From: Kofleriaceae bacterium
GTDB lineage: Bacteria; Myxococcota_A; Polyangia; Haliangiales; Haliangiaceae
Assembly (NCBI GenBank): GCA_018057825.1
Contig: JAGPCY010000003.1
Span: forward strand, 58,070-122,069
Direction: 5' to 3'
Length of the DNA: 64,000 bases
In this document: in pieces, positions 21,518-33,579 of the stretch
Layout of the letters: each line of letters opens with the position of its first letter
Position numbering within the stretch: position 1 is the stretch's first letter
Made by a program: the position numbers and the translations under genes
The notes under the pieces: generated by a model
What the model was told of the DNA's origin: nothing
Seen by the model: the letters and a program-made list of their open reading frames with translations, nothing else
Database searches by the model: none

Positions 21518-23735
21518 TCCGGGTCGAGCGCGCGGTCTGGACGACGCGGACCTTGCCGCTCTGTCGGGTCTCGGTGATCAGGTCGTAGATCTCGACCTGG
21601 TGCTCGCCCATCGACACCGGGATGCGCTCGGTCGGACACAGCTCGCCGGTCGGAGCGCCGTCGATGAACACGTAGTAGCGACGCTTGGCCTTGCATCGGA
21701 CCTTGATGCCGCCGGGCCCGGTGAAGCTGGGCACCGGGGCGAGCGCGACGTCGTGGCGACCGGCGCCGTCGATCGACGCGAGGTGAAGCGCGTGGCCCGG
21801 CAGGTACAGCGCGAGGTCGTGGCGATCGCTCGAGGGCGGCAGGGTCAACGGGGTCACGCCCAGGTCCGCACCGTCGAGGAACGCGCGCGCGCCGGCCGGG
21901 TTCGAGACCAGCTCGAGGGCGCCACCCGCGGTCGGCGCGCCACCGTCGACCGCGCCACCGTCGACCGCGCCACCGTCGACCGCGCCACCGTCGACTGCCG
22001 TGGGAGCGCCGTCGTCGGGCGCAGCGCCGCCGTCGATGGCGATCGCAGACGCGCCATCGACCGGCGCGACCGGCGCGACCGCGGCGTCGATCGGGCGCGG
22101 CGCGACCGCGGTCGGCGCGGCGCTGCCATCGCCCCGGCCGCCATCGACCGGAGCTGACGCCGCGTCGACGCCGTCGCCGCGCAGCGCGATCACCGCGCCG
22201 GCCACGCCGCCGGCGACGAGGATCAGCGCCAGCGCGTAGAGCCAGCCGCGCCGACGCGGCGGCGCCAGCGCCGGCGGATCGAAGCGGGTCGCCACCGGCG
22301 GTGGGGCGACCGATCCAGGCGGCGGCGCGACCGATCCGGGCGGCGGCGCGGCGACCGATCCAGGCGGCGCGGCGACCGGCGGCGCGGTGGCCCCCGGGCG
22401 CGCCAGCGGCAACACCGGCGGCGGCGGCGCGGTCGCGCCCAGCCGAGCCCGCGGCCCGGTCAGGAGCTGGACCGGCTCGGTCGGCGGCCACAGCGGCTCG
22501 ATGCGCGGCGCGGTCTCATCGCCGATCGACAGCTCGTCGGTCGGACCCCGCGGCCGGGTCGGATCGAGGCCGGGCTCGGTGGGCGGCGCGAACAGCGGCG
22601 GCGGCGCGGTCCGCCGCGCGGCGCGGGGCGGTGGGGTTGGCGGCGGCGTCGGCGGGGGCACCGGCGGCGGGCTGGCCGACAGGGTCGTGACCGACGGCGG
22701 CGGGGGCACCGCCATCACCGTGGTCGACCGCGGCGGCCCGCTGGCCGGCGGCGGCAGCGGCAGCGGCGCGGCCGCCGAGCGTTGGCCGCGATCGGCCGGC
22801 AGCGGCGCCGCGAAGTTGAGCGCGCCCGAGAGCTGCTGCTCGTTGATGCGCGCCAGGTGCTCGACCGCGGCGGTGACCCGCCCCGCGACCTCGCGGCGAT
22901 CGCCGGGCAGCGGCGCCAGGCGCAGCGCGGCGTCGAGGGCGTCGGCCAGCGACCGCGCGTCGGGGAACCGCTCGAAGGGCGAGCGCGCCAGGCAGCGATC
23001 GATCACCCGCGCGATCGGCCGCGGCAGATCGAGCGGCGCCGGCCGCGCCGACACGATCGCCTGGGCGACCTCGGCCGCGGTCGCTCCGACGAAGGGCCGA
23101 CCGCCGCCGACCAGCTCGTAGGCCACGACCCCGAGGGAGAACACGTCGGCCGCCGCCGCCGGGACCTCGCCCAGGAGCTGTTCGGGCGCCAGGTACGGCA
23201 CCCGACCGACCAGGCCCTCTTCGTCGGTGATCCGGCCGCCGAGCCGGCAGTGCAGGATGCCGAAGTCGGTGACCTTGGCGTCGCCGTCGGGCGTCGCGAT
23301 CAGGTTGCCGGGCGCGACGCCGAGGTGGCAGACCCCGCGGCCGTGGGCGAAGCCGATGGCGCGGGCCGCCGCTGATACCAGGGCCAGCGCCGCGCCCGCC
23401 GGCAGGCGCTCGCCCGACAGCGCGACCAGGCGCCCGAGGTCGAGGCCCGGCACCAGCTCGGTCGCGGTGAAGGTCTCGCCGCTGGCCACGCCGAACTCCG
23501 CCAGCCGCGCGATCCGCGGATGGTCGAGGCCACCGTAGCTGCGGATCGACTGCTGCAGCCGCGGGCCGACGTCGGGCCGCGCGATCAGCGCCGGGTAGAA
23601 CCGCTTGATCGCGAACTGCCGCTCCATCCCGGCCACCCCAACCACCTTGGCCCGAAACACCTCGCCGCACGGCCCAAACCCGATGGGCTCGACGAGGTGA
23701 TAACGGCCAAGCCGTCGGCCGGTAGACGCGACCAC
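21504..23735 (-). CDS. Hanks-type pseudokinase with membrane anchor and PEGA-like domain
   Basis: 743 residues from GTG 23735; the frame stays open upstream, so the start is uncertain. The kinase fold is clear: GRYHLVEPIG, FAIKRFY Lys near 42, TDFG near 155, VPYLAPEQLLG. But the catalytic loop, normally HRDLKPxN, reads HLGVAPGN near 138, so the catalytic Asp and the following Lys are both lost. A Pro-rich cytoplasmic linker of about 200 residues leads to a transmembrane helix (about 498-515). A Asp/Gly/Ala-rich linker and a PEGA-like beta domain (about 605-673) follow, then a C-terminal beta domain with paired Cys. Probably a scaffold or receptor without phosphotransfer. Confidence 0.88.
21936..21995. 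repeat. Four exact 15-base tandem repeats inside a coding region
   Basis: Four head-to-tail copies of CGCGCCACCGTCGAC. On the minus strand they encode a DGGAV-type pentapeptide repeat in the extracytoplasmic linker of the pseudokinase. The unit length preserves the frame, so the copy number could vary between strains. Confidence 0.9.
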
Positions 23736-23820
23736 CGCGCCGACTCTACCCCATTCGGCCGGCCCCGGCGCGCTTGCGGAAAACTGGCCCCGGCCGCGGT
23801 TCCCTGGCACGCCAGTAGTC

Positions 23821-24414
23821 ATGGCGAAGCGAACCACCCGCACCGAGCGCACCGAGCTGCGCGCGCCCGCGACCCGCGCGCCCTACCGACGCGCCAAGAC
23901 CCCGTCGGCCCCGCCGCCGAGCCTCGATCTGCCGATGCCGCTGCCGGCCGCGGTCGAGCCGGCCGCGGTCGAGCCGGCACCGGTCCCGAGCCCGGCCGCG
24001 GTCGAGCCGGCCGCGAGCGCGAGCGCGCCGGCCGCGCCCCCGCCGGCGCCGCCGGAGCCCGAGGGGTTCCGCCCCGACCTGGCCGCGCTCACCGGCGTCG
24101 CCTCGCGGGCCCTGGGCTTCGCGGCCGCCGTCCTGGCCGAGCTGCCGGCGCCGACCGACCTGGTCCACCGCGACCCGTCCGCCGCCGAGCCGCCGCCCGG
24201 CCCGGCCCCCCGCGGCGACGCCCGGTCCCTGCGCAGCGACGGTCAGTTCGCGCTGATCTACCGGGCCGGCTCGGCCCTGGTGTCGCGCCGCGGCAAGCTC
24301 GGCGAGCACGGCGCCTGGCGGGTCGTCGAATACCCGACCGCTGCCCAGGCCGCCCATGCCTACGCCGCGGAATGTTCTAGACTGCAGGCGCAGGGCTTCC
24401 GCGACGTCGTCTAG
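23821..24414 (+). CDS. Hypothetical Pro/Ala-rich protein
   Basis: 197 residues, not recognised. The first 25 residues are basic, and residues 30-80 are a Pro/Ala/Val low-complexity stretch with repeated AAVEPA units. The C-terminal 60 residues look like a compact alpha/beta domain (SDGQFALIYRAGSALVSRRGKLGEHGAWRVVEYPT). There is no signal peptide and no membrane segment. It starts 85 bases from the divergent pseudokinase and 18 bases before the hydrolase gene, probably in one unit with the latter. Confidence 0.7.
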   Translation: MAKRTTRTERTELRAPATRAPYRRAKTPSAPPPSLDLPMPLPAAVEPAAVEPAPVPSPAAVEPAASASAPAAPPPAPPEPEGFRPDLAALTGVASRALGFAAAVLAELPAPTDLVHRDPSAAEPPPGPAPRGDARSLRSDGQFALIYRAGSALVSRRGKLGEHGAWRVVEYPTAAQAAHAYAAECSRLQAQGFRDVV

Positions 24415-24432
24415 CGGGCCCCCGCCCCCCAC

Positions 24433-25311
24433 ATGAGCCGTTTCAACGATCCGTCGCGGCGCGGCCGCCTCGGCTACCTGGTCGCCGCCTCGGGCGCTGC
24501 GCTGCAGCGCTCGTCGTGGCTGATGCGCTGGATCGGCGAAGCGCCGTCGCGCTGGCTCGGCAAGCGCAGCACCGTCGGGCAAGATCTGGTCGGCGGCGCC
24601 GATGGCCTGGCGTACTTGCGCGGCCTGGCCCGCGGCAACCGGGTCACGCGGCAGGAGTCCTTCGAGCGCCTCGACCCCGGGGCGCCGCCGGTGCTGCTCA
24701 TCCACGGCTTCCTCGGCACCCGCGGCTCGATGTACCTCCTCGAGAAGCGCCTGCGCGATGACGGCTTCATGGTCATCTCGTTCAACATCGGCGCGGTCAA
24801 CACCCGCGACATCCGGCGCTCGGCGTTCCTCATCCGACAGAAGATCGAGCGCGTGCTGGCCGGCTCGCCGTGGCAGAAGATCGACGTGATCGGCCACTCG
24901 ATGGGCGGGCTGATCGGCCTGTACTACGCCAAGAAGCTCGGCGGCGCGGCGCGGATCCGCAAGCTCATCATGATGGGCACGCCGATGCGCGGCACCTGGG
25001 TCGCGCTGGCCGGCATCGCGACCTTGGGCCTGTGGTCGACGTCGTCGTGGCAGCTCCTGCCGCGCAGCCGGTTCCTCGACGAGCTGGCCGCTGGGCCGCC
25101 GCCGCCCGAGGTCGAGGTCTACACCCTGGCCGCGGCCCGCGACTGGGTGGTGCCGTTGCCGCGCACGCGGGTGCCGGGCTCGACGCCGGTCACCGTGCCC
25201 CTGGGCCACTCGAGCCTGGTGGTGTCCGAGGACGTCTACCGCCGGGTGTCCTCGATCCTGCGGCCCAGCCGCGGCGCGCCGCCCGGCGACGAGCCACCGC
25301 CGGCGCCGTAG
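24433..25311 (+). CDS. Alpha/beta hydrolase, triacylglycerol lipase-like
   Basis: 292 residues. The oxyanion-region motif LLIHGFLGTRGSMYLL lies near residue 89. The nucleophile elbow GHSMGG is near 154, and a candidate catalytic His lies in LGHSSLV near the C-terminus. The order fits esterases/lipases of the PGAP1-like or LipA class, which act on lipid esters. There is no signal peptide, so a cytoplasmic location is likely. The final 15 residues are Pro-rich. Confidence 0.85.
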   Translation: MSRFNDPSRRGRLGYLVAASGAALQRSSWLMRWIGEAPSRWLGKRSTVGQDLVGGADGLAYLRGLARGNRVTRQESFERLDPGAPPVLLIHGFLGTRGSMYLLEKRLRDDGFMVISFNIGAVNTRDIRRSAFLIRQKIERVLAGSPWQKIDVIGHSMGGLIGLYYAKKLGGAARIRKLIMMGTPMRGTWVALAGIATLGLWSTSSWQLLPRSRFLDELAAGPPPPEVEVYTLAAARDWVVPLPRTRVPGSTPVTVPLGHSSLVVSEDVYRRVSSILRPSRGAPPGDEPPPAP

Positions 25312-25341
25312 GGCGCGGGCGCGATCCGAAGGGCCCTTTGC

Positions 25342-25371
25342 TTGCGCCCGGGGCCGCGGTCGCACTAGAAT
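25342..25371 (+). promoter_or_regulatory. Candidate promoter of the FHA-DUF4388 gene
   Basis: TTGCGC at 25342-25347 and TAGAAT at 25366-25371 are separated by 18 bases. The -10 matches five of six consensus bases and sits in an A/T-rich island otherwise rare here. The ATG follows at 25396. Confidence 0.5.
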
Positions 25372-25395
25372 TTTCCGGCGGTCCACACCGCATCG

Positions 25396-26324
<929 letters not shown>

Positions 26325-26328
<4 letters not shown>

Positions 26329-27224
26329 CCCGCTCGGTCGGCCTCGGCGCTCTGGCGGTCGCGCTCGCGGCCACCGGATGCTTCGAGGCCCGGACGTTCA
26401 GCGACTCCACCGACGCGGCGGATGCGCCGCTCGCCGATGGCCCGGCGGTCGACGCCGTCGACGCCGTCGACGCCCCGGAGGTCGACGCGCCGACCGGCGT
26501 CATCGACGCCCCGGTCGATGCGCCCAACCCGATCGACGCCCCGGCGGGCGATCCGACGCTCGGGCGCGCCCCGTTGCCGTGCGCCGGCCTGGTGACCACC
26601 GACGCCTTCCGCGCGGCGCTCCCGGCGGGCTGGACCACCCTCCAGTACGCCCCGCCGACGGTCACCGGCAACTACCCGGCGGCGCTGTGCGGCACCGGCG
26701 CCGACCGACGCTACGGGCTCGGCGTGTCTTACAGCGGGCCGCAGGTGCCGGCGGGCACTCAGCCGGCGCACTCGATCTACCGGACCGGCCTGCCGAACAC
26801 GTTCTCGCTCAGCTACGTCGTCGAGGAGGCCGATCTCGGCGGCGATCCCGAGGTGGGGCTCGTCGGCGCCTTCGTGCTGGCGTTGACGACCACGCCGGCG
26901 GTGACCTACGGCGGCGTGTACCTGGCCAAGCTCCCTGACGGCCGGCTCGCGCTGCGCGGCGGCACCGAGGCGACGCCGCTGGGCTACGACCTGGCCGTCA
27001 TCGGCGCCCTGGCCCCGCCGTATCGCGTCGGGCTGCGCATCACCAGCGGCGCGGGCCAGCTCGCCGCCGAGGTCACGATCACCACCGCGACCAGTCGCAC
27101 GACCTACAATGGCGCGGTGGCGGCGCCGGCCCCGCCGGCTGGGCTGGAGGTTCAGGTCGGCACGAACCACTACCTGCCGACCGGGCTGTCGCGGTTCACG
27201 CTGTCGGAGCTGGTCCTGCCGTAG
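26325..27224 (+). CDS. Lipoprotein with Asp-Ala-Pro linker
   Basis: 299 residues from GTG 26325, which overlaps the preceding stop. The signal peptide ends in AATGCF. It is followed by about 45 residues dominated by DA, VDA and DAP repeats, a typical spacer of myxobacterial surface lipoproteins. The remaining 225 residues look like a beta-sandwich (GRAPLPCAGL ... TYNGAVAAPAPPAGLEVQVGTNHYL), as in carbohydrate-binding or concanavalin-like folds. No active site is recognised. Hexamer tract 4 begins four bases after the stop. Confidence 0.75.
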
Positions 27225-27227
27225 TCG

Positions 27228-27467
<240 letters not shown>

Positions 27468-27476
27468 TCGACAGGC

Positions 27477-29269
<1,793 letters not shown>

Positions 29270-29371
29270 GGCGGCGCGATTGCGCGAGCGAGATTACCAC
29301 GGTCGGCCCCGGATCGCCGAGTGCGCTTCCGGTCCGGCCAGTCGCGCCGCGCCCCGCCCGGTGGGTCCGGT

Positions 29372-30337
29372 TCAGCGCGAGGTCGCGAGGCCGATCGCCG
29401 ACCGGCGACCGCTCGGGGCCGCGAAGGCCATCACCCCGCGGTTGCCGTCGAGGATCACCCCCGGCGCCTCGGTCGGGGCCCGGGCGACCGGGCGGTTGCC
29501 GTCGAGGCGGGACCAGGTGGCGCCGTCCCAGGACGCCGCGTAGCCGATGGCCCACTCGGGCCGATCTTCGCCGCGCGGGACCTCGGGGGCGCCGGCGTAC
29601 CACAGCGCGAAGTGACCGCGGCCGGTGCCCTCGACGAGCCAGGCCAGGCTGGGCGCGCCGACCAGGGCGTGATCGAAGGCGTCGGGGTCGTCGGCGCGGG
29701 CGGTGAGGATCGGCGCGGCCGCCGGCGTGAAGGTCAGGCCGTCGTCGGAGCTGGCCAGGCCGATCGCGCCGTCGCCGTCGACGAAGGCCAGGAGCCAGCG
29801 CGCGCCGTCGAAGGCCACGCCTGGCGAGGTCGCGCCGGTCACGACCGGCGCCGCGCCCTTGGTCCAGGTCCGGCCGCGATCGGTCGACTCGGCGCGGCCG
29901 ATCGCGTCGACGCCAGCGTAGAACAGCACCAGGCGATCGCCCAGATCGACCAGCGCGGGGGCGCCGACCCGACCGCCCTCCCAGGCCTGATCGGCGACCA
30001 GGACCTGGGTCAGGGCCGGCGCGGTCGTCAGCGCGTCGAGGGCCGGCAGCTCGGCGCGCCAGATCGCGGTGTCGCCGACCGGGGCGTCGGCCGGCTCGCG
30101 GGTGACGAACAGGAGGTAGCCGTCGCCGTCGGCGAGCAGGGCCGGCTCGGTGTACTCGAGGATCTGATCGACCGCGACCAGGGGCTCCTCGAGCGGGGTG
30201 GCGTCGTCGGCCGGCAGCTTCTGCCACGGTCCGGCGCCGGTCCGCGGCAGATCGGTGCGACCGCCCGAGGTGTCGTCGGCCAGGCCCAGGCCACAGCCGA
30301 CCGAGCCCACGAGCAGCGGAGCGAGCAGCGCGCGCAT
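29372..30337 (-). CDS. Beta-propeller lipoprotein (last gene of the FadL operon)
   Basis: 321 residues. The signal peptide ends in GSVGCGLG. Repeated blades contain D-x-G-x-T/x-W and LVLFYAGVDAIGRAES, LLAFVDGDGAIGLASS and FALWYAGAPEV elements, as in five-bladed GH43-like or sialidase-like propellers. The catalytic residue pattern is not evident. The ATG overlaps the stop of the FadL-like gene by one base (TGATG), with GGAGG upstream. It is probably a surface partner of the two outer-membrane barrels upstream. Confidence 0.75.
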   Translation of the reverse strand: MRALLAPLLVGSVGCGLGLADDTSGGRTDLPRTGAGPWQKLPADDATPLEEPLVAVDQILEYTEPALLADGDGYLLFVTREPADAPVGDTAIWRAELPALDALTTAPALTQVLVADQAWEGGRVGAPALVDLGDRLVLFYAGVDAIGRAESTDRGRTWTKGAAPVVTGATSPGVAFDGARWLLAFVDGDGAIGLASSDDGLTFTPAAAPILTARADDPDAFDHALVGAPSLAWLVEGTGRGHFALWYAGAPEVPRGEDRPEWAIGYAASWDGATWSRLDGNRPVARAPTEAPGVILDGNRGVMAFAAPSGRRSAIGLATSR

Positions 30338-31644
30338 CAGAACCTCCACCGCGAGGTGACGGCACCGGTGAGGATCGCGCCGGCCGAGCGATAGTCGCCG
30401 ACCGGATCGGCGGCGATGAGCTTCTCGTGATCGCGCGACGGCAGCCAGGTCAGCGCCAGCGCGAGGTCGAGGGAGATCGGCTGCAAGATGATCCCGCCCA
30501 GGCCGGCGCGCTCGAGGCCGGCGCCGAGCGCGACGGTGTGCTTGTCGTTGTCGATGAAGTTGGTGGCGCCGCGCTGCGGCGGGGCCGGCGACGGCTCGTA
30601 GCTGTAGCCGGCGCGCCATCGGGTCCGGCCGCGGCGATGCTCGACGCCGAGCCGCGGCACCGCGATGTCGTGGTAGTGCGGCGCCGGCAAGGGCTCCTGC
30701 GGCGGGATGTCGACCAGATCCTGGAACGGCCCGAGATCGAGGACGATGTCGATCCGGGCCGCCGGGTTGTCGAAGGCGCTCCAGCGGTGCCACGCCAGGT
30801 CGAGGTCGACGGTCCAGCGCGGGGTCAGGCGGGCGGCCGCGCCGACGGTGAGCTGGGCCGGCTGGAACAGATCCTGGGCTCGCGACCGCAGGTACAGCGA
30901 GCCGTCGGGCACGACCGGCGTCGAGCCCGGCAGGCCGACGTCGCCGGTGATCTCGAAGGCCTGATCGATCTCGAGGCGGAAGCCGCCGCGGTAGGCCGCG
31001 CCCAGGGTCAACCACGGCAGGGCCTCCCACGCGACGCCCAGGTGCGGGTAGCGGATGGTCTTCAGATCGACGTCGATCGCCAGCTCGAGCTGCGACAGCC
31101 CGGGGTCGGGGAAGCCGACCAGGCCGTCGAGGGCCACGGTGCCCTGGGTGCTCGACATGTACGCGATGCCGGCGCCGAGGTAGACGCCGCGCGGCAGGCG
31201 CACCGCGAGGTTGGCCGACAGGAACAGGCGCTGCGGCCGGTTGTCGTAGAGCGCGAACCGCGGCTGGCTCGACGCCAAGGTCCGGGTCCGCGTGATGTGC
31301 TGATCGGGCAGGAACAGGCCGGCGCCGACGGCGAGGCGCGCGCCCAGGAGCTGGCCCGGGACCGCCAGCCCGACGGCCAGGCCACGCGACGCGTCGACGC
31401 CGACGTCGCGGCCGTCGACGGTGAGGCGCGGCAGCGCGAGCTGATAGCCGAGGTCGATGCGGATGCGCGGGTCGACGGCGAGGAGCGCGGGGTTGTAGTA
31501 CGTCGCGCTGGTGTCGTCGGCGCCAGCCACCATCGCGCCGGCCATGGCCTGGCCGCGCGCGCCGAAGCCGTAGGCGTCGGCCGGGTTGGCGGCGGCGACC
31601 GAGGCGGTGGCCGCCAGCGTCGCGGCAGCGAGCGCCGCCCTCAC
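30337..31644 (-). CDS. FadL/TodX-type outer-membrane transport protein, second copy
   Basis: 435 residues from GTG 31644, overlapping the preceding stop (GTGA). There is a signal peptide. It starts with the FadL signature NPADAYGFGARGQAMAGA...ATYYNPALL. The remainder alternates beta strands and ends in Trp-Arg-Phe (SRWRF), the aromatic C-terminus recognised by the barrel-assembly machinery. FadL proteins form 14-stranded barrels with an N-terminal hatch, moving hydrophobic compounds such as long-chain fatty acids across the outer membrane. It shares WHRWSAF and PAPPQRG elements with the neighbour upstream. Confidence 0.87.
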   Translation of the reverse strand: MRAALAAATLAATASVAAANPADAYGFGARGQAMAGAMVAGADDTSATYYNPALLAVDPRIRIDLGYQLALPRLTVDGRDVGVDASRGLAVGLAVPGQLLGARLAVGAGLFLPDQHITRTRTLASSQPRFALYDNRPQRLFLSANLAVRLPRGVYLGAGIAYMSSTQGTVALDGLVGFPDPGLSQLELAIDVDLKTIRYPHLGVAWEALPWLTLGAAYRGGFRLEIDQAFEITGDVGLPGSTPVVPDGSLYLRSRAQDLFQPAQLTVGAAARLTPRWTVDLDLAWHRWSAFDNPAARIDIVLDLGPFQDLVDIPPQEPLPAPHYHDIAVPRLGVEHRRGRTRWRAGYSYEPSPAPPQRGATNFIDNDKHTVALGAGLERAGLGGIILQPISLDLALALTWLPSRDHEKLIAADPVGDYRSAGAILTGAVTSRWRF

Positions 31645-32882
31645 AGATCGACCCCGACGGTGACGCCGCCGACCACGAGGTCGCCGGCGGTCGCGAAGCT
31701 GCGCTGGTCGCCGGGCACCGCCGGGTCGCGCTCGTGGCGACGATGGACCAGGTGGTGGACCTGGACCCAGCCGTCGACGTGGAGCGGCAGGGCGCGCCCG
31801 GGCCAGGCCACGCCGAGGCCGAGGCCGAGCTGGTGGCGGTGGTTGTCGAGGAGCAGCTCGCGGCCGCGCTGCTCGGGCGCCGGGCTCAGGTGGAAGGCGT
31901 AGCCGGCCCGGGTCGTGACCTCGCCGCCGAGCGCCGGGCGGCGGTACTCGACCGCGGCCCGCGGCACGACGATGTCGCGGAACCCGAGGTCGGGCTGCGG
32001 CGGGTTGCCCTCGACCGGGTTGCGGGTCGGGCGCGGGAACGCGCTCCAGCGGTGCCACGCTAGGTGGCCGGTCAGCGTCAGCGACGGCAACACGCGCCAC
32101 GCCGCCTCGGCGGCGACGGTCAACGGATCGTACTGCGCGGTGCCGGCGATCGCGATCTCGGGCAGGGTCAGCGGCAAGGCGTCGCCGAGATCGCTGGTGA
32201 CGGTGATGTCGTAGTCGGAGCGCGACGGCGCTCGCACCGCCAGGCCGAGGTCGAGGTCGTCGCGCAGGCGGTAGCGCGCGCCGAGGATGGGCGCGAAGCG
32301 AGTCAAGAGGCGCTGCTCGCTCTGGGTCGTGAAGCGGCCGGCGCCGTCGATCGTCACGTCGATCGTGCCGCGCAGGACCGCCAGGGCGTTGACCGACAGG
32401 CCAACCGCCAGCCGCGGCGTGACCTTCACGCCGACGCCGACCAAGAGCCCGACGACGAAGGCCCGGCTCTCGAGGAGGACGAAGCTGGGTTCGCCGGGGA
32501 ACGGCGCGCGCGCGCGGTTGATGGCCTCGCTCGGCACGTAGAAGCCAAAGCCGAGCCCGACGCGATCGCGCAGCGCGCCGCCGAGCGGCATCGGCACCTG
32601 GCCGCCGATCTCGAGGCCGCGCGGGCCCTCGACCGGGTAGGCGTCGGCGCCGAGCTCGAGGCGCATGGCGGCGGCCAGCCCGCCGACGGTGGCGCGCTTG
32701 CGGGTGGCGTAGGCCAGGCCGGCCGGGTTCAGGTACACCGCGTCGAAGTCCTCGGCCGAGGCGACGCCGGCGCCAGCCAGCCCGGGCGATCGCCCGCCGA
32801 ACCCGAACAGGTCGAGGGGCGAGGCCGACGCCGGCGCAGCGGCGGCGACCAGCGCCATCGCGAACGCGAGCCGGCGGAGCAT
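31641..32882 (-). CDS. FadL/TodX-type outer-membrane transport protein, first copy
   Basis: 413 residues with signal peptide (about 1-20). It has the FadL-type opening LFGFGGRSPGLAGAGVASAEDFDAVYLNPAGLAYA and beta-strand periodicity throughout. Shared motifs with the downstream copy (WHRWSAF, SPAPEQRG) indicate a tandem duplication, though the sequences have diverged widely. It starts 10 bases after the TruC-like gene. Likely ligand: hydrophobic compounds. Confidence 0.87.
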   Translation of the reverse strand: MLRRLAFAMALVAAAAPASASPLDLFGFGGRSPGLAGAGVASAEDFDAVYLNPAGLAYATRKRATVGGLAAAMRLELGADAYPVEGPRGLEIGGQVPMPLGGALRDRVGLGFGFYVPSEAINRARAPFPGEPSFVLLESRAFVVGLLVGVGVKVTPRLAVGLSVNALAVLRGTIDVTIDGAGRFTTQSEQRLLTRFAPILGARYRLRDDLDLGLAVRAPSRSDYDITVTSDLGDALPLTLPEIAIAGTAQYDPLTVAAEAAWRVLPSLTLTGHLAWHRWSAFPRPTRNPVEGNPPQPDLGFRDIVVPRAAVEYRRPALGGEVTTRAGYAFHLSPAPEQRGRELLLDNHRHQLGLGLGVAWPGRALPLHVDGWVQVHHLVHRRHERDPAVPGDQRSFATAGDLVVGGVTVGVDL

Positions 32883-32892
32883 CGCGACGACG

Positions 32893-33579
32893 TTACCCCA
32901 GCTCGGCGACCGACGGGGCGCCGTAGGCCGCGCGACAGCTCGCGATCGCCGCCACCAGGTCGGCGGCCAGCGGCACGGCGACGGCGATCGCCGGGCCGCC
33001 CAGAGGATGGGGCAGCCCGAGGAACGCGGCGTGGAGCGCCAGCCGATGCAGGCCGTGCTGGGTGCGGAAGATCCGGTTGTGCTCGCCCTTGCCGTAGCGG
33101 ACGTCGCCGATCAGCGGACACGACAGGTGCTTGCAGTGCCGACGGATCTGATGGAGCCGCCCGGTGCGCGGCCGGGCCTCGACCAGGGCGTAGCGCCCGA
33201 AGGTCTCGCGGCAGCGCAGCTCGGTGACCGCGTCGACCCGCGGGCCGCCGTCGTCGTTGGGGATCGGGTGGTCGACGATGACCTCGGCCGGCGGATGGCC
33301 GCGGGTGATCGCCAGGTAGCGCTTGTCGACGGTGCCGGCGACGAAGGCGTCGCTGGCGGCCCGCGCGGCCTCGGCGTCGAGGGCGAACAAGACCGCGCCC
33401 GACGCGCCGCGATCGAGGCGATGGATCAACCAGACGTAGGCGCCGACGGTGTCGCGGACCCGCTGGAGCAGCGGCACGTCGTCCTCGCCGCCGGTCGCCC
33501 AGCCGCGGTGACACGCGACCCCGGCCGGCTTGTCGACGATCACGAAGCGATCGTCGCGCCAGAGGATCGGGACGGTCAC
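32893..33579 (-). CDS. truC: RluA-family pseudouridine synthase, TruC-like
   Basis: 228 residues from GTG 33579, overlapping the stop of the S9 peptidase (GTGA). It converts uridine to pseudouridine in tRNA or rRNA. WRDDRFVIVDKPAGVACHRG opens the catalytic domain. The catalytic Asp lies in IHRLDRGASGAVLFA. The stretch RPRTGRLHQIRRHCKHLSCPL, then IGDVRYGKGEHNRIF and HGLHRLALHA, strongly resembles TruC (tRNA U65). No S4 domain is present, as expected for TruC. Confidence 0.85.
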   Translation of the reverse strand: MTVPILWRDDRFVIVDKPAGVACHRGWATGGEDDVPLLQRVRDTVGAYVWLIHRLDRGASGAVLFALDAEAARAASDAFVAGTVDKRYLAITRGHPPAEVIVDHPIPNDDGGPRVDAVTELRCRETFGRYALVEARPRTGRLHQIRRHCKHLSCPLIGDVRYGKGEHNRIFRTQHGLHRLALHAAFLGLPHPLGGPAIAVAVPLAADLVAAIASCRAAYGAPSVAELG